DNA from: Monoraphidium neglectum
Taxonomy: Eukaryota; Chlorophyta; Chlorophyceae; Sphaeropleales; Selenastraceae
Assembly: GCF_000611645.1 (NCBI RefSeq)
Contig: NW_014013351.1
Span: 1 to 31,775, forward strand
DNA: 31,775 bases
Direction of reading: 5' to 3'
Below, piece by piece: positions 1 to 12,100 of this stretch. The notes below the pieces were generated by a model that did not search any database, was not told the DNA's origin, and was given only the letters and a program-made list of their open reading frames with translations. Position 1 is the stretch's first letter. The number at the start of each line of letters is the position of its first letter. The translations under genes and the position numbers were made by a program.

Positions 1-212
1 GTAATATGACGGGCAGCCGGCTCCGAGTCAATCACTGGATGAAGCCGAGCCTCTGTTGAGCGACTGCAGGGCGGCCCTGAGGCGGCCCCAATTTTGGAGG
101 TCAGCCCTCCAGTGTTGCAGGCGGCGTGGGCGCCTGGGGCCCGACGAGGATTGTGCAAACCCACTGGATGTCGTTCTTGGCATGAATGCCCATGGCCAGG
201 ACAGCGGCGCAC

Positions 213-3200
213 CTGGGATGCACGACTCGCCCGCAACCTCATAAGGCAGTCCGTCTGGGTGGTCCCCAAAGTCCCTCTCGCTGATGCTCAGCCCCGCGGT
301 TGCGCGGTAGGCGGCAGATCCCTCCGCCTTGAACGTCACCGCAACCTCCTGGCGCCCGCCCGGCTGAACCACCGCCTCTGCAGGGTCAAACACGAATTGA
401 CCGAGCCGCAGCTGGTTGGACCCTGCCAGCGCCGCCGCCGCCGCGGCCTCCGCGGCCGCCTTTGCGAGCGCAGCCTTCTTCGCGGCCGCGGCCGCGGCCG
501 CGGCGGCCTTCGGGCCCTTGGGGGCGGCGGCGGCGGCCGCCGCGGCCGCCGCGGCGGAGCCGTCGTCGGGGGGCGGCTTGGGGGCCTCGCCCAGCTGCGA
601 CAGCCTGAGGGTGAATGGGAACTCCCCGAGGTTGCAGACCTCGAAGCTCCAAGGTTTTGAGGTGGTGCCGTAGGTGTTCGGGCCAAAGTGCAGGCCGCGC
701 GCGGGGGTGACGCTGTACTTGCTGAACTGGGCGCGCGCGGACAGGCGGACGGGCAGCGTCTGCTCGGCGCGGCCGGTGGCGGGCTCTATCAGGGAGAGGG
801 TGACATCGGTGTTGCCGTCGAGCGTCACCTCGCGGCGCAAGGCGCGGTCCTTGTTCCAGTGGAGCTTTCAGGGGGGTGGGATGGTAGGAATGAGGGAGGT
901 TCCAGAGGTCTCGTGAGGCAGGGTTGGACAGCGTTCGCGATCCCAGATCTGAAAGTGGGGCTGGTGCTGATGTGTTGATCTGAGCAGAGCGCTCGGCAAG
1001 TGCCGCACATGGGACCGCTGCTGAGCATTGGTGCAGGCCTAGGCACTACAAGCGGGGCGCGCAGCAAGACTCGCTCATGTCGGCATTTCCTTCCAATTGC
1101 TGGCTCCATACAAGCAAATGGACGCTGGTGTCGGCGCTCACCACCACGGCCGCCTCCTTGCCCGGCTGGATGGTGCCGTCCATCGGCGCTATGGTCACCA
1201 GATCCGCCACCGCCTGGCTGCCGACCGCGAACCTGAACGCCGCGTCGTACTTGCCGCCGTTGCGCAACAGCAGCGAGCGCGGCGCGTCGTCCACCACGCG
1301 CATGGGGCCGAACTGGACGCCCTGGATGCCCTCCTGCGTGGGTGTGGCATTGGCAGGCGGCGATAGGGAGTGGAGGGGTGGCAGAAATGAGGGGGTCCAC
1401 GGAACTTTCAGAGTGGTGTGAACATCACAGCTGCAGTTGATTTGAAGGTAATGCGGTCGACAATGCGCCTCGCTTGCATTGCGCCAGAAAATTCTGCGTT
1501 GCTTTCGAGTTGCTGAGCCTCAAAGCCTCAAGGGGCGCAGCTGCGCCCAGCTCAGGCTGGCAGCTTTCCTTGGTGAGCCGCCGACAGCTGTGTTCCAAGC
1601 GTCAAGCATCCACTGGCGCGCCCGGGCCCGACCCACGCACCTGGGGGTATTTGACCGCGACCTCGATCTTGTAGGACTCTCCCTTCACTGCTATGGGGAT
1701 GGACTGCACCACACCTAGCGCCTCCTGCAGGTCCATGACCTGGCGCCGGCGGTTGGGCGGTTGGAACGGTGGTGGAACTGACACGTGAGAGGTTGGCAGG
1801 TGGTATCTTGAGAAGAGGAGGGTGCATCAAAGCCTGTGAAATGATGGGAGTTCATCACACACTCAAGATGCAGGACGCGCCCTCATCTCCTTGAGCTCCT
1901 TGACCACACACCAACAAGTACCCCTGGGCTCCACAACCCCTGCATCCCTGAGCAGACCAAACGCGCATTGCTCCATCCCTGCCGTCCCCGAACTCAGTCA
2001 AAACCTGGCCTCCAACCAGCCAGTCCTTCAGCTCCAAACTCTTGTTCTAGCGTGAGGCAACATTACATGATGTATAAACAAACTCAGAGGCTCCCCCCTC
2101 CCCACCCACCTCAAGTCTGACCAGCTCGGCCAGCTCCCTCTTGTCGAGCGCCGAAAAGTCAACAGTCACCGTCACACTGCTGCGCGCCGCCAGCTCACCA
2201 GCCGCCGGCCAGACCTGCGGGCCATGAGGGGTGCCGCCACAGCCGGTGAGCAGGGAAAGTCGAGCCCCTGCACTAAAACTCGTGGATGATTTTTTTGGCT
2301 TGTGGCGTGGCTTGGCTCTTTTCAAGTTTTAACTGAATCTTGAGGAGAGAAGAGCCTGCATGATGCAACATCCAGTCGCCTCACAGAGACTTCGCACCTT
2401 CAACTCCTGCGGCAGCGCCTCGCTGCCCGCCACGCGCCATTTGAACGGCACCACCCCCAGGTTTGACAGCGTCAAGCTCTTGGAGTCCCTCTTGCCCACA
2501 AGCAGCCGCTCAAACTGAATCAAATGCTCAGCTCCCGCCAGCAGCTGCGACTCTCTCGCGCCGCCCTTGCCGCCGACGCCGCCGGCCCGCCGCCGGCCAG
2601 CGCCGCCGGCGCCGCCGTCAGTAGACAGCCGGCCGGCGGAGGGGCCGCCGGCGAGGGGCGCTGGCGGGGGGTCGTTGAGGGTGATCTGGGCGGTGGGGCG
2701 CGCCCCGACGTAGCTGATGGGGAACTCAAGGGGCACGGGGTTGTTGCGCAACCTATGGTGGTTGGTTTTGTTGTTGATGGTGCGTCAGAGGCGCTGAGGT
2801 TTGAATACTGTGAGAAGAAAATGCGTTGATAGCACGGGCATTGCACCAGAAAGCGTGCTTGATCAGCGCTGTTGTCATCCAAGCGCCTGCTCTGGCCAAG
2901 GCCCCGGCCAAGGCCGCCACGCCCCTCCGCACCTGCACATGATGACATCCTGTGCCGGCCCCTCAGCCTGGGGGTACACAGTGACCCGCAGCTCCCGCAC
3001 CTCCCCCACCGCCAGCCCCATCGACCGCGGCCAAAGCGCCACCGCCGGCGCCGGCGCCGCGACGCCCCGCATGCTTCCACGGTGGTTGGTGCCCGCAGGG
3101 ACGGGCACGCCCGCGGCGGCGGCGGGCGCGGCGCCGCCGGCGCTGGCCGGGGGGGCCTTTTTCGAGGCCTTGCCCGGGTCGACCTGGGCGGCGGCCGGGT

Positions 3201-4094
3201 CGGCAGCATCCCCCTCACTCTTCAGCCAAAAGTCGGCGTGCAGCTCAAACAGGCCGCAGTTTGCGATTTTGAACCTGGCCGTATGCTCTGGGTGCCCCTC
3301 TGGTGGCGCCGCCCCGGCGCTCGCCAGGCCGGCCGCCGCGGAAGCAGCCGGGGCCGCGCCTGCGCCTGTGGCCGCGCCCGCGGCCGTGCCGCCGGCGGGC
3401 GGCGTGGCGGGCGGGGCCGGCTGATTGAGCGGTGGGCGGCCGGCGAGGAGCGGACCGAACTCGAAGGTGGCTGTTGGGAGGACGAAGACCTGCTTGATGG
3501 ACGGCGTCTGGGGGCGCGTCTTGGATGTCTTCGGGTAGACAGACCTGGGTCGGGTGCAGCAGGCGGAGGTGGGTGTGAGACGCGCAATGGGCTGGCGTGG
3601 ATCCATGGGGCAGCAGGCACGTGTGGACGTGAGGGTTGATTGGCGGCGCGGGCGCGGCAGCGGTAGCAGCAGCTCCGTGGTTTGTCCCTGCCCACTGCGG
3701 CCTGCAGGCACCCTTGCTCCTAGTGCCGCTCAGCTGCCCCCAATCGGCCTCTCAGGAGGCCTGTTTAGCAGCCCCCCAAACCACCACACAAGCGCACTGC
3801 TTCCGCGCTCGTGACTACGAGTGCCAACAGCTTCAAATGCAGGAGGACACAGGTGGCTGCTGCATTTAGACCTGTTCTGCAATGCGGCTGAGCGGCGCTC
3901 ACTTGGGGTCCGTGTTGATGCGCGGGTAGTCGCACGCCCCAGACAGCACCACCGTGCTGTGGCGGTCGCCGCCCACGGCCTCGAAGCCCAGCAGCTCGCT
4001 GAAGCGGCCGGCAGAGTCGGAGGCGAACTGGGCCACAAGCTGCACGCTGCCCTTGGGCGGCAGCACCCAGCGCGTCAGCGGCAGCAGGTTGCGC
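213..4094 (-). other. HYDIN: HYDIN exons 28-34: ASH domains after the ADK-like region, residues about 2828-3563
   Basis: Exons 28 (3903-4094), 29 (2933-3544), 30 (2398-2752), 31 (2110-2214), 32 (1641-1739), 33 (1142-1333) and 34 (213-864). Exon 28 encodes LTRWVLPPKGSVQLVAQF and YPRINTDPK (human FRWIVPANGEVTLQVHF, YPYICQDPK). Exon 29 has FEFGPLLAG and FKIANCGLFEL; exon 30 has FERLLVGKRDSKSLTLSN; exon 32 has GVVQSIPIAVKGESYKIEV; exon 33 has QFGPMRVVDDAPRSLLLRNG; and exon 34 has AQFSKYSVTPARGLHFG, then DHPDGLPYEVAGESC (human VHPAGIPYRLLAEAC). The exon 33 donor could be GTG|GTGAGC as chosen, or a weaker GTATGG 24 nt later. The gene continues beyond position 1. Confidence 0.85.
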
Positions 4095-5012
4095 CTGGTG
4101 CGGGGGATTGGAAATTGATTTGAGCAGCTGCTGGGGTTCAGAAAGCATGCAGGTGCTTGAGAGAGGCGAGGCGCGGAGCGGTCGATGAGGTAGGGCTGTG
4201 CCAGGATGCCATGCAGTGTCTTTGCAAGTGCTGCAGACAAGTGTCTGCTATGATGCTCTGCTGCACCTAGCATTCCTGGGTGCTCCCCAGCGTGCCCCGC
4301 TAGACTCGACTCGCCGAACCCCGCGCACCTGTCCTCCTCAGGGGGCTGCGGCTCAGCCTGGTCCTCCGCCTTCTTCCCCTTCCTCGGGGTCGCCCCGCCG
4401 CCGGCCGCAGCCCTCCTGGCCGACACCGCTGCTGCACCCGCCGCCGGCGGCGGCGACGGGGCCTGCTCCGGCGGCCCCGGCAGCTGCGGCGCTGCCGCCG
4501 CCGCAGCCGCCGCATCCCCATCGGCGGCAGCGGCGGCAGCTGCGTCCATGCACGGTGCGTGGGCCGCGGCGGCGGCGTCCGCGCCTGGCAGTGTCCAGAC
4601 CTTAAAGTTTGAGGCCGCGGCCCTCGCCGCGCGCGCCTTGGGCCGCTGCAGCACGCGGAGCTCGTAGGGCGGCGGCACCAGCAGCGCGTCCTCAGGGACC
4701 GAGGGCAGCAGTGTGGTAACCTTGGACAGGTTGAACGACGCACCGATCACAGCCCGCGACACGTCGCCCTCGCCTGCCCCCGCCGCAACTGCACGGTGGA
4801 CCACCAGGCTGTCCGCCGGCTGCATCGGGCCCAGAACCGGGGAGAGCGCCGCCGCATCGGCCTCAAATGCGTGCCACATAGCGTCAAATGCTGCCGGGCT
4901 ATCCGCGGTCTTCAGCTGCTGCTGCTGCGGCTGAGGCTGCGCACCCGACTGGGGTCGGGACGCAGCAACACCTACTGGGCCGGCTTCCGAAGTGCTGGCG
5001 CCGCTCTCGGGA

Positions 5013-5075
<63 letters not shown>

Positions 5076-6063
5076 GGATGGAATGCCAGCGACGCTTCAG
5101 CGACCAGCCCTGCATCCCCCGTGTCCACGCCCCAAGCCTCTAGGCCCTCGGCCGCCGCGCGCGCTGCCGCTGCCAGGCGGTCTGCCGCCACCTCACGGGG
5201 AATGTCCAGCTGCACTGTGTAGACCCTCTGCGCCCCCACCCACTCGTCGGCCTTTGTGCCCTCTGCCTCCTCGCCCTTCCCAGCGCCGCCCGCCGGGCCT
5301 TTGCGGGTGCCCCCCGCGCCCGCGCCGGCGCCGGCAGGGGCCGCCGCGGCGGCCGCGGGCGGCGCCTTGCCGCCCTTGGTGCCCGTGAGCGGCAGGGCCG
5401 GGACTGGCGGGGGCGCTTTGGGGGACAGGCCCACAGCTTGCAGCAGGCAGCGGGCAGCGGCTGCTGCACCCAAAACCTTGGACCTCAAACCGTCCACGAT
5501 GAAGCCTTTGTCATACTGCTGCTGACTCAGCGCCTGCCGCAGCGCCCGCAGTGCAATGTCTGCGGCCGCGGCAGCTGTCTGTGCAGCCGCCGCCGCAGCA
5601 GCAGCCGCTGCGGCGGCAGCCTGAGCCGCCGCAGCAGCTGAGCCGCCGGCTGACCGCACACGCGGTGAGGGTGAGACCTGCGCGGCCACTGGCGGCAACG
5701 GCAGGCGCTCCTGACCAAAGGCGGTGGGCGCGCTGCCGTCCGTACTTGGACGTAGCTGCGGCAGAACGCTGCCAGGGCGACTGGCGGCAGGCGGCTGCAG
5801 CAGTCGAGACATGATTAGCTCCCGCAGTGCAGGATCGAAAAGTGGCTGCTGCTCTTGATCGTGATCCTGCCGCTGCTGTTGCTGCTGCACAGGCTGGGGG
5901 GCAAGGGCGTCCGCCAAGGCATCGGCACCACTGGCGTCGGGCAGTGCAGCCGGCGCCTGCATGTCGGCCGCCTCCTGCGCAGTCGCACGGGTGTGTTGTA
6001 GTTCTTCATGTCATCCAGTGTATTGCTGAACACATAGGGGTGGTCAGAAGCACCGCAAACACC

Positions 6064-6114
<51 letters not shown>

Positions 6115-9100
6115 GTACGCACGCACACATGCACCACCCCTACACACCTGTATGAGGCCATCAAGGGTGACGACGGGGACGCCGTAGCGCCGCCCCAGCA
6201 TCTGAGCCTGCGTGGAGACACCTGCCATGGGCGGGCCGTACACCGCAATAACTACCCTCCCCGGACGTCGCTCCTCGCCCGTGTTTGCTACCCCCGCTGG
6301 TGAGGCCACGGAGCCGGCCTCAATGGCAGCCGTGGAGCCGGGGGTGGATCCAGCGGGTTGCAATGTGGCAGGGGGAGCTGCAGAAGCGGACGCAGCATCC
6401 TGTCCCTGCGACAAGCCAAAGATCGGGGAAAATCATGACTGCCACAATGCGTCAAGCATGCGTCAAGGTTGATGATAAATGATTAATGCGATGTTACTCC
6501 TGCACATAGGCGCCGCCCAGCCATCCCGCCTGACGTCCCGTCTGTGCTGCATCCTGGCGTTGTATGTGCCCACCTGTGGCTGCCCTTTGGCCTCCGCCGC
6601 GCTTTGTAAGAGCTCCGGCCAGAGCGGCTCGCCGGGTCCAATGGGGCGCAGCAGCGCCACACCCTTGTCATCATAACTGTGGGTTTGGGGAGCGATACAA
6701 AGCCGGGTTTGTCTTGGCTCAAATCCAGGGAGCTGGTGTTGGCGCACATGCATATTCCATCACCAAGCAGGAAACATTTGAAGTGTTGGATCCGAACTCC
6801 TTCTTCCTGCTCACATATCTAGGGCCCTGAGTGCCTCTTCGTCTTCCCGATGCCGCTGATCAAGCTCCAGGCACACAACCTCCACCACTCGGTCAGTCGG
6901 GTTGGTAATGGTCAGGGAACCCTCGGCTGGCCGCTGGCCGGGGAACGCGGGCAAGATGGGGCCACAGTCCACCAGGCCTGCAAGGGAGGGGCATTTCAAA
7001 GCGTGGTTGGCGCTGTGGGGTGCGGCATGAACAGGCAAAGTTGTTGCAGGGTAGTTTGGGTGTGTATTCAGAGCCCACGCCGTCCAGCTGGAGGTGTCTT
7101 AACCCCTCCTAGGAAACCCCGACAGCGCGACGATGTCCGAGTGCAGTTGCCCAGGGCTGCATGCAGTCAGCCGCCCGCGCCGCCGACCGACCTTGCGACA
7201 CCTCGATCCTGGGGGTAAAGCCACGGCCGCTGCAGGCCAGGTCGCACGTCTTTGGGTTATTGGCAATCTTGATGGGTAGCGACAGCACGTACGGCTGGTC
7301 GCGCCCCGCCTGCAGCAAAGTGGGCACAGTACAGACTGATCTATAAGGCTAGCAACATCGCAGTGAAGGGGCCCTCTGCCGAGGAATTCAGCCTGGAAAA
7401 CAGCTGCATGAGCAGGCGCTGAGGAGCTGCCAGGAAGGCAAGCCCAGTGCTCGTCGCTGCCGTGCGACGCGGCAGCGGCGGCCGCGGCCGCCTGCCGCTC
7501 GCCTGCGGCGTGAAGGTGACGCGTATGTTGGCGCGCGCCCCGGGCTCAAGGACGCCCTCGGCCGGCTCGGCCGCAAAGAAGGGCCAGTCGCGCAGCTTTG
7601 GCGAGTCTACTGCCGGCCGCTTGATGCTCCATTCCGCAGGGACCTGGTTGGGGTTCTGCAGCTGCACGGTATACACCTGGGACGGGGGCCAACAAGTGGG
7701 GCAGAGTGCAGGGTTCAGCGGCACGGTCCTTCAGGCCGGGGTCCATCTGTCAGGGCGCGGCTACGTGCGCACGAGCCTGCAGTGCGGGTGCAATCGTGGC
7801 ATCAGCAATCTTGTCAGCATGCGCTGCATGCATACAACGAACGTATCTGCACCTGGCCCCCTTACCTTGCAGTGCGTGTTGCAAACGGTCCCAAAGTCCA
7901 GTGCGGTAGCGCTGGCGACCACGTCCGGCACGACCACGTGCGCCCGCAGCGTCAGCAGCACCGCGGGGCTGTCCGCGCAGCCGCCGCGGATGGCGAGCGG
8001 CAGCGTGACCTCCGTTGGGCCGGGTTGGACGTGGCCCTTGGCGCTGAGCAGCGTGAACGTGAGTTCTTGAGACTGCAGTGGCGGGAAGGGGGTAGAGCGG
8101 TGGATAGGTGGCGGCAAGGCCCCGCTGGGGCTGGCAGATGTCTTGGACAGGTTGGCTAAACACCGAATGGCTGACTAGTGCAGTGAATGGAACGGAGCGC
8201 TGTGTGCGGTAACACTGCCACACGAATCAGACGTACAGCACAAAGAACCTAAACCCAGCCACAATTTCATCTGACGGCAGGTCGACGGCGCTTCCGCTCT
8301 TGTGCCCTTGACACCCCTCTCACCTCACACTCTGGCGCCCCGGCCAGCTTGACATTTGCCTCTGGCGTCATGCCAAAGCCAAAGGCCTCCAGCACGGGCT
8401 TGTCCACAGTGAACTGAACCTGCGGATTGGGGCGGGGCCATCCGGGAGCCGTGGTTTCGAGGCGCGTCGCATCTCAAGTGGATGCAGGCAGCAAGGACGC
8501 TGCCGCTACATGCATGCATGAAGGCAGCCCCCGCCATCTGCTTTTGATTCTCCCGCCGATGTCATCCCTGCCATTTTCAGCTCAACACGGGAGTGAGCGC
8601 CCTCGCCGCCGGCGCACCTGCTGCATGCTCGTATTGGTGAACTTGACCTTGCGGCTCTTGTTCACGCCCTTGGTCGCGAAACCAAAGTCCAGCACGTAGT
8701 GCGCAGACGCAAGCTCCGGGAGCTTGGGTGCGGGCGGCGCCCGCCGCGCCGCTGCGCTCGCCGCAGTGCGCCCACCCCTGGTGACGGCCGTCCCCACCGT
8801 GCCAGCGGACGGCTGCGCCCCGAGCGTCGCCGCCGACGGCGCCGCCTGCAGTGGCGGCGGCGCCAGCGCGGCCACGGCGGCCGCGTTGGCCGCCCGGGCG
8901 GACGCGACGGCCGTGGACAGCTCGGCTGCGGCGGAGGCGGCGGTCGCCGGGTCGAGCAGCATGTGCATTAGCCGCGCCCGCTCCGCCTCCAGATCCAGTC
9001 GCCTCTCCGGGGTGAGACTCGCCGCCAGCTGCAGCAGCCGGTCGCGCGCAGCCATCGCGCCCGCCGACACGGCGCTGGCCGCCTTGCTGCGCGCAGACGC

Positions 9101-12100
9101 GGCGCCGCCCGACGCGCCGCTCACTTGCGAGCGCGCGACAACGCTGCCCGCGACGGACCCGGCCCCCACCGCGGAGCCGACGGCGCTCGCGGCGCGCGGC
9201 GCGACGCCCCGCTGCGCCGCGCTGCCGACGCTCGGGGCCCGGCCGGTGGCGCCGCTGGACGGCCGCGCGGCGCCGCCGTCTTGGCGACGCGCGGAGGCGC
9301 TGCGGGGTACCGCGGGGCCGACAGACTGGAGCGTCGTCGCTCGTGGGCCCTCGTCAGACCTGGATTTTGAGGAGCATGCATAGCCTCGACTTTGACTAGG
9401 TCAATTAGCGCTGCCGGTTGCTCGATCGTGAATTTGCGTTGCTTGATCTCAAGGAGGCACACGGCTATCTTAGCACAACGCTCCCCGGCCGGCCCTCGCC
9501 CTGCCGGTGACACGCATCTGGCAAATTGACGTGTGGCGACAGCAGCCGGCAGCGGCCAACGCCCCGCCCCCGCCCCCCTCCCCTCCCCTGCCCACCTGTC
9601 GCGTGCCTCCTCCGCACAGGCGGCGAACAGCGCGTCCTTCACGCGTGGCAGGTTGAGGGTGATGCAGGGGTAGGTGCCCTCGACCAGCACCTGCACCTGC
9701 ACCGGCTCGAAATGGGCAACCTGCGCGCAGGACAGACCACGCGGGCAAAGGGAGAAGTGAAATAAAAGGCGACGATTGAGCAGGCGCTGCCAGGAATATT
9801 TTCCAACGAGTCTCAGGGTGGCCACGGCGGGCGTCAGCTGGACGCCAGCAAGCACAGCGCCCAACGCACAGGGAGGTCCAGGGGTGAGAATGGGCAGGGT
9901 GGCTGCTGAATGCTGCTGGCAGCAGTCAGCAGACGGGATGGAAGACTTGACATTCTTTTGTGGGCAGCTGCTCAAGCAGCGGTCGTACCTGCACCAGCAC
10001 AAGCTCCATCAGCCTGTCAGGGACGCCCGGCTTGACCTGGTGGGTTTGGTGTCGCGGAATCGCTGATGTCAGCGCACGCAGCATTGCTCCCAGGGGCGGT
10101 GGATCACCAGCAGTCCGCACGGATCACAGCGTGCGCACCCGCCAAAAAGCTCTCAACGCACCCAGGATCAAATGCACCTGCAACCCTTGCAGCCCGCAAC
10201 CGCCACAGGGCCTGTCAATCGGGGGCTGCCCCACCTTGAGCTTGATGTGGGCCTTCTCGCCTGCTGCCACCCTGCCGGCTGCGGGGCTGGCCTGCACCAC
10301 GCCAGCACGCGTCAGCTGGCTGAGGTCAACGGTGAAGTCAAAGGCCACCTTGCCTGCAAAACCGCAAAGAAGAAGGGTGGTAGATCAGAGAGTGCGCAGG
10401 GTATCTAGCCAAGTCGCCAGGACGAACCGTGGCCGCAACTTGGAGTTGAGCTGTCCTGGGAACATTCCCCGGCATGCAGGCGACAGCAGTTTTCAGCTGC
10501 TGTCCCAATCTGAAGCTGCGGGCGGGCCTGACAAGCTGTATGCCCAGAAAGATGCCTGCACCACGGCAAGCTTAGGGACGCATGCATGGGCTGCGCATGG
10601 ACCAATTCCTGCCTGGAGACATTGCTCTTGCCTACAGCCGCCCACCTGTGTTTGCAATGTGCAGGTCCCGCTCCACTGGCCTGTCATAGGGCGTGAGCCC
10701 AAGGTCAAAGAATTGAGGCTCCACCGCAAACTTGATGCTGCTGGACTCGCCAATCAAGGACAGCTGAGTGGTGAAGGGATGGGTTACTTGCTAGTTAGGG
10801 GATCACCGGCAGCAGCAGCAGCAGCAGCTGCACCAAAGGTGTGTTGTTGCGCTTTGACTGCTGTGTGATTTTCAACGCGTGTGCATTAGCAGGGGTAATC
10901 AACAGAGGCGATCCTGCGACAGCAAACTGCCTACAATGCAGGCAGCGCTCCCAAAGACCCCATACAAAAGTACCGGCCCCACCTGATACTCCGGCCCATC
11001 CACCACCCTGCACGCCGCCAGTGCCGTCGCCTTGACGCCCGGCAGCCCGTAAAAGCTGACCTCCACGCTCTCGCTCTCGCCAGGCGCGAGGCGGCCCCTG
11101 ATCGGCAGCAAGTCGAACAGCGCCCCTGGCAGCGCCGCCACCGAGCTGGCCGCGACCGACCCGGCGAACCGCGCTGAGCCCAGCGCCGTGAGCGGGCCGC
11201 GCGCGCCGACCGAGGGCGTCGCCGCGCCGCCAAGCGCTGCGGAGCTGGGCTCGGGGCCGTCGAGGTTGGCGGCTGCGGGGGAGGGGGCAAGGGCGTCCTG
11301 GCGCAGCCAGGCCCAGCTGTACTCGACGGCCGCCTTGCCAGGGTTGGTGAGGGTGAGCGTAGCGCGGCGCAGCGTGTCCATCAGGACACAGCCAAAGTCC
11401 AGGGCCTGCAGGGGATGGATGAGGGGGTGCATGGTTGAGGTGGTTGCGGGCGCTTGCGCAGCCACAGGCGCGGCTTGTAGAGTTCGGGATTGGGTTGGGG
11501 CTGGGGTTGACACTGTCCCCAAAACGTGTCAAACGACCCTGCAATGTCTTGGGTTTCGCATCAGACTGACAGTCACATTGCGGCCCTGACGTTCGGCGAC
11601 AAGAATCACACCAGCTGGCCAAGCCAGGCGGCGGGGGAAGGGGGGCAGGTTGGGGGCGGGCGACGCACCTGCGCGTCCAACACCAGGTTCGGGAACTCCA
11701 CCTCCCCTGTCAGCTCGAGGGCATCGGTCTGGGGGTTGTCCGTGAAGCTGACTAGCAGCTTTTGGCGCGCCACGTGGCTGCGCAGGTCGTGCCTGGTTGT
11801 TGCACAGCGGCACGAGGTGTTTTGAGTGATCGATTGACAGCAGATTAAGGAGAAGACAAATCATAAATGTGTGGGCTGCAATCAGGCTAATGGCTAGGAC
11901 GTCATATACAGCTGCTTGTAGTGCACTGAGCATGTGTTGATGCGATCAAAAGGGCAGCAGCTCGTCTGTGATTGCGCTCGCGCCACCTGTAGTCAGGGTC
12001 AAAAGACACCACGATGCTGGCGCCCTCTCCCGGCTGCAGCGAGAGCGCCGGCACGTCCACTGAAAACGGTGCCGCCGCTCTCAGCACAAAGGACAGCGGC

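Larger units (their letters stand above)
4329..6405 (-). other. HYDIN: HYDIN exons 26-27: adenylate-kinase-like (Hydin_ADK) domain and long low-complexity arm
   Basis: Exon 26 (6148-6405) encodes VIAVYGPPMAGVST followed by GVPVVTLDGLI, the equivalent of human IIIHGTPLSGKSA and AACLSIDSIV. This is a nucleotide-monophosphate-kinase P-loop region (residues about 2250-2258), but the Walker A lysine is valine. Exon 27 (4329-5974) continues with FDPALRELIMSRLLQ and, after an Ala-rich stretch, YDKGFIVDGL near residue 2433, which resembles the GF-x-x-DGFPR motif of adenylate kinases. RVYTVQLDIP follows. The rest of exon 27 is Ala/Pro/Gln-rich with a pure Q20 run, longer than the charged coiled-coil insert that animals have at this point. 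The exon 27 acceptor (CTGCGCAG) was chosen because upstream frames contain a stop. Confidence 0.85.

Noticed and set aside
94..660. Plus-strand frame of 188 codons, Arg/Gly-rich
   Set aside because: It is antisense to HYDIN exon 34 and arises from the GCN-rich alanine tract; its composition is a mirror of that repeat and it lacks any family motif.
3222..3695. Arg/Pro-rich minus-strand frame of 157 codons
   Set aside because: It overlaps HYDIN exon 29 in a different frame; the exon 29 frame carries FEFGPLLAG and FKIANCGLFEL, which match the family.
4796..5222. Plus-strand frames with poly-Leu, poly-Cys and poly-Ala runs
   Set aside because: These are out-of-frame or antisense readings of the (CAG)20 repeat in HYDIN exon 27.
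5815..6414. 199-codon frame as a free-standing adenylate kinase
   Set aside because: After the P-loop exon the frame reads through the (GT)n intron. The second kinase-like motif is in the next exon, and the arrangement is that of the internal ADK-like domain of HYDIN.
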